NCBI GenBank assembly: GCA_049700035.1
Contig: JBNAWC010000042.1
Location: 1 to 9,996, forward strand
DNA: 9,996 bases
From: JAVZLQ01 sp049700035
GTDB taxonomy: Archaea; Thermoproteota; Bathyarchaeia; Bathyarchaeales; Bathycorpusculaceae
Direction of reading: 5' to 3'
The translations under genes were made by a program, and so were the position numbers. Under the pieces are notes generated by a model. It saw only the letters and a program-made list of their open reading frames with translations. It ran no database searches and had not been told where the DNA came from. Below are positions 1 to 5,928 of the stretch, one piece after another (the first letter of the stretch is position 1; each line of letters opens with the position of its first letter).

Positions 1-50
1 AAGTCGTAACAAGGTGGCCGTAGGGGAACCTGCGGCCGGATCACCTCCTA
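1..50 (+). rRNA. 16S ribosomal RNA, 3' end (partial)
   Basis: This is the last part of small-subunit rRNA; the rest lies before the window. Bases 1-14 match the universal stretch around E. coli position 1492-1505. Bases 18-36 form helix 45 (stem GTAGG/CCTGC at 20-24 and 29-33) with a GGAA loop at 25-28; A27 and A28 are the expected dimethyladenosines made by KsgA/Dim1. Bases 41-49 (TCACCTCCT) contain the anti-Shine-Dalgarno sequence, so the mature end is near 49-51. The GGCC closing pairs of helix 45 look archaeal rather than bacterial. No 23S gene follows within the window. Confidence 0.97.
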
Positions 51-120
51 AGTAAGGCGCATTGCCGACTGGAGGAGAAAGAAATGCCTGTGGTTGGCGC
101 TGAGGCCCAGAATTTTATCA

Positions 121-170
121 TTTTTTGGTTGTGGAAAAGCCAATAGTGGTCTACCCCCCTCTAGTTTTTT
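121..170 (+). terminator. Probable 16S transcript terminator: two T6 tracts
   Basis: Archaeal transcripts usually end at oligo-T tracts. Two T6 tracts lie at 121-126 and 165-170, each the start of a 10-base direct repeat (TTTTTTGGTT at 121-130 and 165-174). They sit between the 16S end and the stop codon of the convergent rqcH. A run of six C's (153-158) precedes the second tract. The spacer 51-120 holds no gene I can support; it can form a weak hairpin (64-69 with 93-98) and should include the 3' strand of the 16S processing stem, whose partner lies outside the window. Termination function is inferred. Confidence 0.45.
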
Positions 171-173
171 GGT

Positions 174-2240
174 TTATGGTTGTGTTTTGATTGTGCCTTT
201 GCCGTATGGGATGAGTTCTCTTATTTGTTCGTGTGTTGTTTTTTGTATTTTTTCGCGTGTTTCTTTTGGTGCTTTTTCAGCGAGTTTTTTTAGGATTTGT
301 TTTGAAAGTTCTTTTGCGCTTGTGTCTCCTGGGACTATTACTACGTAGTTTTGGGTTTTTGCTTTTACTGCGTCGACTGGTCCTGCGGCGAATTTTATTT
401 TGCCTTTTTCTTCGTTTGGGATTGTGCCTATGGCTATTTTAAGCGGGGTGTTGCGCATCCAGTTTCTTTTTCCGCTTATGGTGAATGCGCCGTGTGGGAC
501 GTATTCGCCTGAAGGGGCTGTTTTGCTTATTTGTTCTGGCGTAATCCAGTAGACGTCTACTGTTGCGAAGCCTTCTCGCCATCCGCGTGAGTGTGCTGCG
601 GCGAATTCGGCTGCTTCTTTTAGGCTTTGTGGGCTTGGTGTTTTTCCTTCTGTTTTTATTACGGTGAAGGGTGCGCCTATGATGTCTGCGTGGAAAACGA
701 TGTCTTCTGGTGCTGTGTACTTTTTTATTAGTACTTCGTTGCTGACAGCGTCTTTTCCAGCGACTACGAGGAAGCCTTCTGAGGTTTTGAACCATCTGAA
801 CTTTTCATACCATTCTTTTCCTTTTATGCGGCGTTTTGCAATTTCCTCTTCGACGCTTTTAGTAGGCGCTGCTGTTATGGCGGTTTTGGCTTCGGCTTTG
901 ATTTTTGCTTCTATGTCTGCGAGTTTTTTGCGGGTTTCTTCTAATGCCTTTTTTGCGCCTTCGAGTCTTTGTTTAGCCTTTTTGCCTTGTTCGTAGAATT
1001 TTGTGGCTGAATCGAAAAGTTTTGATTGGATTTGTAGGCTGAAGCGGAGGTTATCTACGCAGAGGTTTACCATCAACTTTTTTGGGTCGAAGCTTTCAAA
1101 GAAGACACTTGGTTTTATGCCAGCTTCTTTTTCAACCAAAATTTTTGAGGCGATTTCCTTCCAGCTTTTTCCGCTCTTTAATTCTGTTAGGAAACGGTCG
1201 AGTATTTGTTGCAGCGTGTTTGAGTTGGCGTAAATTGTGTCGCCGATTCGCTTGTAGTGTTCTGTTTCTATTTGTGCCTCTGTTAAAACTCTTTCTTGGC
1301 CTTCAATTATGCGTTTGAGTCTTTCCGCCTCATGTCTTAAAGCTTCTAATTCTGCGCTTGTTTCTTCAGCCTTTTCAAAAGCTTTAATGCGTAGATAAAA
1401 TTCGTCTAGGGCTTCATTAAAACTTGTGAAGGCTTTTGCGTTAAATTCCTTGTAACGGTTTAGTTTTAGTGAAGCGACGTCTAAAAAGTTGCCATTCGCG
1501 TCTAAAATGATGTTTGGTTCAAGTTTGCCTTCTAAAACTTGCGAGAGCAATGCATGTAAGGTTTTGAAGATTGCTTCCATTGCATTGTCTTCTAGGGAAC
1601 TGCATAACCGTGTTTTGTCGATGCCAGTTCTTAACAAGACTTCTTCGGCGTAAAATCCGCCTATGCTCAAGTAACGTGCAAGTGCTCGTACAATTTCCAC
1701 ATTGCCGAAACCTTTAAGCTCTCTGCAAAATTCTTCAATGCGGATTTTTAGTGGGTTTTTTCCGCTTGGTGGAGCGAAAATGAATTTTTCGCCGCGTAGG
1801 ATGTTGCGGTCTCTCATGCGTTTGTAGGTTAAAGCTTGTAAAATTGCGCCTTGCTCGTCTATTAGGATGGCGTTGCCTTCGCCGAAAATTTCCAGAACAA
1901 GCTTTAGGTTGCCGCTTCCAGTTTTGAAGGAGAAAACTACAATTCTTTCAAACTCGTATTGTTCAACATTGGTTAAAATGCTGTTGCGCAAGTATTTCCG
2001 TAAAGCCATGCAGAAGGCTGGTGGAGTGGTGGGCTTTTCAACAGCGTAAGATGTCAGGTGTAGGCGTTTACCCGCTTCGAACAAAAGCCAGATGGCTGGG
2101 TTTTCTGGCTTGCGGAGTTTAAAAAGCAGTGTTTTGCCGTCGGGCTGATAAATGTTGCTAACACGAGAATTTAGAATAAGCTTTTTTAATTCTTCAATTA
2201 CGGCGGCTACGTCGAAGCTTGTGAATTCCCTTTTATGCAT
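174..2240 (-). CDS. rqcH: RqcH/Rqc2/NEMF-family ribosome quality control protein (NFACT family)
   Basis: The 688-residue product binds the stalled large ribosomal subunit with peptidyl-tRNA; bacterial RqcH and yeast Rqc2 add C-terminal tails to the nascent chain. Domains in order: NFACT-N about 1-175, with the family opening TSFDVAAVIEEL and the motif FERIV at 97-101; helix-hairpin-helix about 180-230; coiled-coil arms about 280-335 and 410-470 around a middle insert; NFACT-R about 478-600, with GFLVVAGKDA (489-498), HADIIGAPFTVIK (517-529) and ISGKRN (588-593). A Lys-rich tail of about 88 residues follows. There is no long NFACT-C domain of eukaryotic type, as expected for archaea and bacteria. 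Of the yeast Rqc2 residues D9, D98 and R99, D10 and R99 are present but position 98 is Glu. The ATG start gives the expected N-terminus. Codon use becomes almost purely A/C-ending toward the 3' end. Divergent from the EMC6-like gene. Confidence 0.95.
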   Translation of the reverse strand: MHKREFTSFDVAAVIEELKKLILNSRVSNIYQPDGKTLLFKLRKPENPAIWLLFEAGKRLHLTSYAVEKPTTPPAFCMALRKYLRNSILTNVEQYEFERIVVFSFKTGSGNLKLVLEIFGEGNAILIDEQGAILQALTYKRMRDRNILRGEKFIFAPPSGKNPLKIRIEEFCRELKGFGNVEIVRALARYLSIGGFYAEEVLLRTGIDKTRLCSSLEDNAMEAIFKTLHALLSQVLEGKLEPNIILDANGNFLDVASLKLNRYKEFNAKAFTSFNEALDEFYLRIKAFEKAEETSAELEALRHEAERLKRIIEGQERVLTEAQIETEHYKRIGDTIYANSNTLQQILDRFLTELKSGKSWKEIASKILVEKEAGIKPSVFFESFDPKKLMVNLCVDNLRFSLQIQSKLFDSATKFYEQGKKAKQRLEGAKKALEETRKKLADIEAKIKAEAKTAITAAPTKSVEEEIAKRRIKGKEWYEKFRWFKTSEGFLVVAGKDAVSNEVLIKKYTAPEDIVFHADIIGAPFTVIKTEGKTPSPQSLKEAAEFAAAHSRGWREGFATVDVYWITPEQISKTAPSGEYVPHGAFTISGKRNWMRNTPLKIAIGTIPNEEKGKIKFAAGPVDAVKAKTQNYVVIVPGDTSAKELSKQILKKLAEKAPKETREKIQKTTHEQIRELIPYGKGTIKTQP

Positions 2241-2252
2241 AGCCCCATATCA

Positions 2253-2264
2253 CTTTCAAGAAAG
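2253..2264. repeat. Short inverted repeat in the rqcH leader
   Basis: CTTTC (2253-2257) and GAAAG (2260-2264) form a 5-bp inverted repeat around AA. It lies between the TATA element at 2281-2290 and the rqcH start at 2240, near the predicted transcription start. It could be an operator half-site pair for a dimeric regulator, or chance; no known consensus is recognised. Confidence 0.25.
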
Positions 2265-2280
2265 TTAATAAGCCTTCAAA

Positions 2281-2290
2281 CTATAAATAG
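2281..2290. promoter_or_regulatory. Shared TATA element between rqcH and the EMC6-like gene
   Basis: CTATAAATAG on the + strand reads CTATTTATAG on the - strand, so it resembles an archaeal TATA box in both directions. Using the usual spacing of about 25 bases to the start site, the + transcript would start near 2311, with a leader of about 27 bases, and the - transcript near 2260, with a leader of about 20 bases. GCTTATTAAC on the - strand (2267-2276) is an alternative box for rqcH and would give a nearly leaderless transcript. The element is seen; its use in both directions is inference. Confidence 0.45.
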
Positions 2291-2337
2291 GCAATCTCAA
2301 ATCATAAAGAAGAGGAAAAGCCGAAAAGGTGCGCGTG

Positions 2338-2646
2338 ATGAAGCCTTTAACTATTGTTTACTGGTTGAGGGTGGCATTCGGCATTTTAGCCGCCCTATTG
2401 TGCATAGGCTATGGAATAGCAACAAACACCATAACAAATAATGTTGAAAACTTGAACATGTTTCTGAACGGAATATCCATAGCCCTTGTGGTCTATTTAA
2501 TCTCCTATTACATGTTAAAGGCTTTGTTCATGGCAAAAGTTGAAAAGCCACAAAAACTGTTTACCATGGGGATAGGCATATACTTCCTTGCATGGATAGT
2601 CTTCTGGATTCTCTTGTACACGTTAATGGCTGGAGCGCCAATATAG
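2338..2646 (+). CDS. EMC6-like three-helix membrane protein
   Basis: Small membrane protein of 102 residues with three predicted helices at about 6-28, 41-66 and 74-98. The third helix block (74-96), beginning KLFTMGIGIYFLAWIVFWIL, resembles the end of human EMC6 as I recall it: LFT, then a Gly-rich helix, then a Phe-Trp pair and a Leu-Tyr pair. EMC6 is a core subunit of the ER membrane complex, which inserts membrane helices; it partners the Oxa1-family subunit EMC3. An archaeal homologue would act in the cytoplasmic membrane. I chose ATG 2338 because AGGTG (2327-2331) sits six bases upstream; GTG at 2329 and 2335 are in-frame alternatives. It is divergent from rqcH and converges on the 147-residue gene with a 16-base gap. 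The assignment rests on remembered similarity; a generic three-helix protein is the alternative. Confidence 0.75.
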   Translation: MKPLTIVYWLRVAFGILAALLCIGYGIATNTITNNVENLNMFLNGISIALVVYLISYYMLKALFMAKVEKPQKLFTMGIGIYFLAWIVFWILLYTLMAGAPI

Positions 2647-2662
2647 CCTGGCGGTTAGGCAT

Positions 2663-3106
2663 TTAAGCGCATTCTTCGCTTTCGCTTCGCGCTTCGAGTT
2701 TTTCCATTTCTAAATCGCTTTTCATGTTGGAGCTATTGACGTTTGGAATAGCCGCAATGTTGATTTTGCTTAGTACACGCATGCAGTCAGCCCATGCTGA
2801 GAAGAAACCGCGGTCAAAATCTCCGTGAAGCCTATTCTTCACGTGCTCTAGAAATTCGCGTTTGTAAGCGTTTAACGTTGCCTTGTCGCTTAGGTCGAGT
2901 TTGGCGAAAAACGCGTAGGAGTCGTTGTTGCCGCTGTTTGAACGGCGCACAAGAAGCATGCCGTACAAGGCTCTGAAGTAGCCGCGGTTCCACTCCGTCT
3001 TATGCATCTTCTGCTTAATCCGTTCAAGTTCTCTCTCGGCTTCTGTAAACTGTCTATTAACAAGAAGTTGGAAGTAACGCGCAACCAACGCGGATGGCAC
3101 GGGCAT
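2663..3106 (-). CDS. Hypothetical helical protein encoded directly after radA
   Basis: Product of 147 residues that I do not recognise. It is predicted soluble and mostly helical. Residues 8-50 read like a paired-helix (TPR-like) unit rich in Ala, Arg and Glu; residues 75-115 hold two more amphipathic helices with a Phe/Trp core (FFSAW near 101-105). The C-terminal 30 residues are Ser/Asn/Glu-rich and probably disordered. The start codon lies two bases after the radA stop, so the two are very likely co-transcribed and perhaps translationally coupled; the upstream bases (GTGGT) make only a weak ribosome-binding site. The context suggests a role connected with recombination, but no motif shows this. 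It ends 16 bases from the convergent EMC6-like gene. Confidence 0.8.
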   Translation of the reverse strand: MPVPSALVARYFQLLVNRQFTEAERELERIKQKMHKTEWNRGYFRALYGMLLVRRSNSGNNDSYAFFAKLDLSDKATLNAYKREFLEHVKNRLHGDFDRGFFSAWADCMRVLSKINIAAIPNVNSSNMKSDLEMEKLEARSESEECA

Positions 3107-3108
3107 CT

Positions 3109-4122
3109 TTAACGACCACGAGACTTTGTCTTCTCCTCTTCGGAAACATCCTCTATGCCGTTCTCTGTTATTTTAAAGATTTCCTCCCCTTCTGGCAAAT
3201 ATGGACTTGAAACCAAACGGGCAATGCGTATCGGTCCATGAGCAGCCCTTCGAAGATAAACCCTCGTGTGGCTTGTGTGCCCAACAATGTGTCCGCCAAT
3301 GGGGTGGATGGAGTCGCCGAAGAAAACGTCTGGTTTAGCCATAACCTGGTTTGTTACGACTGCTACTGCGTTGAAGGCTCTTGCTAAGCGTATGAGCTTA
3401 TGCATGTGCTTGTTCAGTTTCTGTTGCCGTGAAGCCAACATTTCGCGTCCAAGATATTCACTTCTGAAATGAGCCGTCAAGGAGTCTATAATTATGAGTT
3501 TCACGTTGTTAGCCTTAATCACCTCATCAGCGTTGTCCAAAAGGAACATTTGATGGTCTGAAGTGTAAGCTTCAGCGTAAATTATGTTCTTAACAACTTG
3601 CTGCGGGTCAAGCCCCAAGTGCTTAGACATCTGCACAATACGCTCAGTGCGAAAAGTGTTTTCAGTGTCAATGTAAAGCGCCGCGCCGTTAAGTCCGCCC
3701 CTTTCAGGTGGCAATTGCACATTAACGCAGAGTTGATGGCAAATTTGGCTCTTTCCACTACCATATTCGCCGTAAAACTCCGTAATCGTCTGCGTCTCAA
3801 GTCCACCGTCCAAAATGCGGTCTAGAGCCTTGCTTCCAGTTGTTAAACGCAAAACCTGCTGCCGCATCTTAAGCAACTCGTCAGCCCTAATGAAGGAGAC
3901 GCTTATGGAAGAGCGGGCAGCCTCTATTATGGCTAAAGCCTTTTTCTCACTTATGCCAGCGGGTTCAAGCTCTTGAACAGTCGCCATTGCCAACGACTCA
4001 ACCGTGTGAAAGCCCATTTCGCGAAGTTTCTGCGCTGTTGCTGGTCCAATTCCAGGCAAATCCTCTAGGAGTTCATACTTCTTTTTTTCAGCGCCCTCAA
4101 TTTGTTCTTCTTCTGCTGCCAT
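3109..4122 (-). CDS. radA: DNA repair and recombination protein RadA
   Basis: Archaeal RecA/Rad51 recombinase (337 residues, normal length) that polymerises on single-stranded DNA and drives ATP-dependent strand exchange. The N-terminal helix-hairpin-helix domain (about 15-70, LPGIGPATAQKL) separates it from the shorter paralogue RadB. The linker polymerisation motif is F77-I-R-A80, where FxTA is usual. The ATPase core has Walker A GEYGSGKS (118-125; GEFGSGKT is typical), IDTENTFR (151-158), Walker B LIIIDS (209-214), the RQQKLNKHMHKL helix (232-243) and loop-2 region TNQVMAKPDVFFGD (257-270). The basic end KTKSRGR follows an acidic stretch. The ATG start is preceded by GAGAGGCG, a good ribosome-binding site about seven bases away. 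First gene of a two-gene transcript with the 147-residue protein, and divergent from the fumarase operon. Confidence 0.98.
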   Translation of the reverse strand: MAAEEEQIEGAEKKKYELLEDLPGIGPATAQKLREMGFHTVESLAMATVQELEPAGISEKKALAIIEAARSSISVSFIRADELLKMRQQVLRLTTGSKALDRILDGGLETQTITEFYGEYGSGKSQICHQLCVNVQLPPERGGLNGAALYIDTENTFRTERIVQMSKHLGLDPQQVVKNIIYAEAYTSDHQMFLLDNADEVIKANNVKLIIIDSLTAHFRSEYLGREMLASRQQKLNKHMHKLIRLARAFNAVAVVTNQVMAKPDVFFGDSIHPIGGHIVGHTSHTRVYLRRAAHGPIRIARLVSSPYLPEGEEIFKITENGIEDVSEEEKTKSRGR

Positions 4123-4166
4123 TTTGTTCGCCTCTCGTGGTTCTGTGAGAACAGTTTGTTTAGGGC

Positions 4167-4176
4167 ATATTTAAAA
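4167..4176 (-). promoter_or_regulatory. Predicted radA TATA box
   Basis: On the - strand this reads TTTTAAATAT, a good archaeal TATA match about 45-54 bases upstream of the radA ATG. A start site about 25 bases downstream (near 4147) would leave a leader of about 25 bases containing the GAGAGG ribosome-binding site. Position and sequence fit; no other evidence. Confidence 0.5.
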
Positions 4177-4268
4177 CACTCGAAGAGTTTACGCGTTTAG
4201 TCCCTAGAGAGTTAAGTTAAAGTGAAAACCCTTTTTGACATTCGAATTGACTTTGCACATGGAGAAAG

Positions 4269-4276
4269 CATAAGTA
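4269..4276 (+). promoter_or_regulatory. Predicted fumarase operon TATA box
   Basis: CATAAGTA, preceded by a purine-rich GAAAG that could act as the BRE, lies about 50 bases upstream of the TTG start at 4325. The predicted transcript start near 4299 leaves a leader of about 25 bases holding the strong GAGGAGGA site at 4311-4318. The remainder of the 4123-4324 gap (about 4180-4265) is AT-rich with no feature I can support. Confidence 0.4.
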
Positions 4277-4324
4277 CATGAAGTTTTCAATAAACCGTCA
4301 AACGCGAAAAGAGGAGGAAAAAGC

Positions 4325-5200
4325 TTGGAAACAAAAGTTGTTGAGGACGTCGCATTCAACCTACTGAAGCAAGCGGTCATATATCTTCCAGAAGACGTTA
4401 AAAAGGCGTTGAAAAAGGCTTATGCTGAGGAAACAAGCGAAGCTGGAAAAACACAGTTAAAAGCCATACTGGAAAACATTGAACTAGCCGAAAAATACAA
4501 GGCGCCAATATGCCAAGACACAGGAACAATAATATTCTACGCAAAGGCAGGCGCACAAGCCAAAAACCTCGACAAACTCGAACAAGCATTGATAAACGCC
4601 ACGCGCAAAGCCACAAAAGAAATCCCGTTAAGACCAAACTCCGTTGACCCATTCACCCAAAAGAACAGCGGAGACAACACTGGAAGATACATACCATTCA
4701 TCCACTGGGAAATAGTCCCAGGAAACGCTTTAGAACTAACAGTCATGACCAAGGGCGGAGGCTCAGAAAATGCCTGCGTAACAGGCATGCTCGTTCCAGG
4801 AGAAGGCATAAAAGGACTTAAAAAGTTCGTTGTAGACGCCGTAATTAAGGCTGGCGCTCAACCATGCCCACCAAACATTTTAGGCGTAGCTGTTGGAGGC
4901 GGAACAGACATCGCCATGAAACTCGCCAAGAAAGCGCTCGTAATACCTTTAGACCAGCATAACCCAAACCCGGAAATCGCAAAACTAGAAGAAGAAATCC
5001 TAGAAGCAGTGAACATGACTGGAATTGGTCCAATGGGCTTGGGCGGAAAAACCACAGTTTTAGGCGTGCACATTGACTATGCGTTTAGGCATCCCGCATC
5101 GTTCCCAGCGGCGGTTGCATTCAACTGTTGGGCAGCGCGAAGGGCGTCTGCACGAATAAACAGCGACGGAAGCGTGGAATACTTGACCCATAAAATGTGA
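4325..5200 (+). CDS. Class I fumarate hydratase, alpha (N-terminal, Fe-S) subunit
   Basis: Iron-sulfur half of a two-subunit class I hydro-lyase that interconverts fumarate and malate. The 291 residues match the alpha-subunit length of methanogen-type enzymes. The [4Fe-4S] ligands fit C63 (in ICQDTG), C181 (in PCPPNILG) and C268 (in FNCWAARR); this spacing matches Methanocaldococcus fumarase as I recall it. D65 corresponds to the catalytic Asp of Leishmania fumarase. Other family motifs are SGDNTGRYIPFIHWE (115-129), KGGGSENAC (143-151) and GIGPMGLGGKTT (233-244). The start is TTG, chosen because GAGGAGGA sits seven bases upstream and no nearer ATG gives a full-length product. The beta subunit follows after 11 bases. 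L-tartrate dehydratase is the main alternative, as the families are hard to tell apart. Codons 61-142 are about 90 percent A/C-ending, unlike the gene's ends. Confidence 0.95.
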   Translation: METKVVEDVAFNLLKQAVIYLPEDVKKALKKAYAEETSEAGKTQLKAILENIELAEKYKAPICQDTGTIIFYAKAGAQAKNLDKLEQALINATRKATKEIPLRPNSVDPFTQKNSGDNTGRYIPFIHWEIVPGNALELTVMTKGGGSENACVTGMLVPGEGIKGLKKFVVDAVIKAGAQPCPPNILGVAVGGGTDIAMKLAKKALVIPLDQHNPNPEIAKLEEEILEAVNMTGIGPMGLGGKTTVLGVHIDYAFRHPASFPAAVAFNCWAARRASARINSDGSVEYLTHKM

Positions 5201-5211
5201 GGTGAAATGAA

Positions 5212-5817
5212 ATGGCAGTTTACCATCTCAAAACCCCAATATCAGAAGAAGAAATACGAAAGCTGAAGGTGAACGATGTCGTCTACATAACTGGAACAAT
5301 CGTAACAGCCAGAGACCAAGCCCATAGGAGAGCCCTAGAATACTTCAAAGAAGGAAAAAAGCTCCCAATAAACCTTGAAGGATTAGCCGTCTTCCACTGC
5401 GGACCAGTCGTGGCGAAGGAAGGAGACAAATGGATTGCCGTCGCAGCTGGACCAACAACAAGCACACGAATGGACATTTTCGAGGACGAGTTCATAAAGA
5501 ACTTTAAGGTCCGCGTGGTCATAGGCAAGGGTGGAATGGGAAAGAAGACGACGGACGCGATGGCAAAGTATGGAGCCATTTACGGCGCATTCACGGGCGG
5601 AGCCGCAATATTGGCTGCAAAAGCCATAAAAAACGTTAAGGGCGTTGAGTGGCTTGATTTGGGAACCCCAGAAGCCTTGTGGATTTTTGAGGTTGAAGAT
5701 TTCGGTCCGCTTGCTGTTGCCATAGATTCTCATGGAAACAACCTTTTCATTGATGTGCAGAAGAAGGTTGAGGAGAACAGGCAAAGGATTTACCAGAAGC
5801 TTGGTTTGTCGCCTTAA
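5212..5817 (+). CDS. Class I fumarate hydratase, beta (C-terminal) subunit
   Basis: Partner subunit (201 residues) that completes the active site of the class I hydro-lyase. Motifs: TARDQAHRR (32-40), the substrate-binding Arg/His loop; GPTTSTRMD (80-88), where T82 and R86 match the Leishmania fumarase T467/R471 pair in spacing; GKGGMGKKT (105-113); the small-residue stretch YGAIYGAFTGGAA (120-132); and DSHGNNL (172-178). The ATG start has GAGGTGA (5199-5205) six bases upstream; this site overlaps the alpha-subunit stop codon and is perfectly complementary to the 16S tail, so the pair is probably translated at matched levels. Codon choice swings within the gene: about four in five of codons 2-60 end in A/C, against about three in ten of codons 141-201. 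Tartrate dehydratase remains possible. Confidence 0.95.
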   Translation: MAVYHLKTPISEEEIRKLKVNDVVYITGTIVTARDQAHRRALEYFKEGKKLPINLEGLAVFHCGPVVAKEGDKWIAVAAGPTTSTRMDIFEDEFIKNFKVRVVIGKGGMGKKTTDAMAKYGAIYGAFTGGAAILAAKAIKNVKGVEWLDLGTPEALWIFEVEDFGPLAVAIDSHGNNLFIDVQKKVEENRQRIYQKLGLSP

Positions 5818-5824
5818 ACTTGCC

Positions 5825-5851
5825 TTTCTTTATTTTTGTTTTTGATTTTTG
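5825..5851 (+). terminator. T-rich terminator after the fumarase operon
   Basis: Starting about eight bases after the beta-subunit stop, the + strand has repeated T tracts (TTTCTTTATTTTTG, then TTTTTG, then TTTTTG). This is the usual look of an archaeal intrinsic terminator, which needs no hairpin. The rest of the gap to 5928 carries the promoter of the next operon. Confidence 0.55.
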
Positions 5852-5887
5852 ATAGGTAACTGCGATTCTGTTTACAATATCGGAAGA

Positions 5888-5895
5888 TTTAATAT
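5888..5895 (+). promoter_or_regulatory. Predicted TATA box of the three-gene membrane operon
   Basis: TTTAATAT, with GGAAGA upstream as a possible BRE, lies 33-41 bases before the ATG at 5929. A transcript start near 5917 would give a very short leader of about 12 bases, so the weak GGCGA before the ATG may be the only ribosome-binding signal. It is the best match in this gap. Confidence 0.4.
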
Positions 5896-5928
5896 TTTCA
5901 GAAACATTCAAAACAACAAGGCGAGAAC

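Noticed and set aside
59..98. Hairpins in the 16S 3' spacer (59-63 with 83-87; 64-69 with 93-98)
   Set aside because: The two are mutually exclusive, 5-6 bp long and include a G-U pair; too weak to call an RNA element. The real processing stem needs the upstream leader.
94..348. Open frame of 84 codons on the + strand after 16S
   Set aside because: It overlaps the conserved end of rqcH, is Phe/Ser-rich as expected from the complement of A/C-ending codons, and has no ribosome-binding site.
233..442. Leu/Phe-rich + strand frame of 69 codons that looks like a membrane protein
   Set aside because: It is the antisense of the Lys-rich rqcH tail; the hydrophobic look is a by-product of the A/C-codon tract.
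439..795. Arg-rich - strand frame of 118 codons
   Set aside because: Shadow of rqcH in another frame, with no homology or ribosome-binding site.
2329..2331. GTG as the start of the EMC6-like protein
   Set aside because: The best ribosome-binding site (AGGTG at 2327-2331) overlaps this codon and is well placed for the ATG at 2338.
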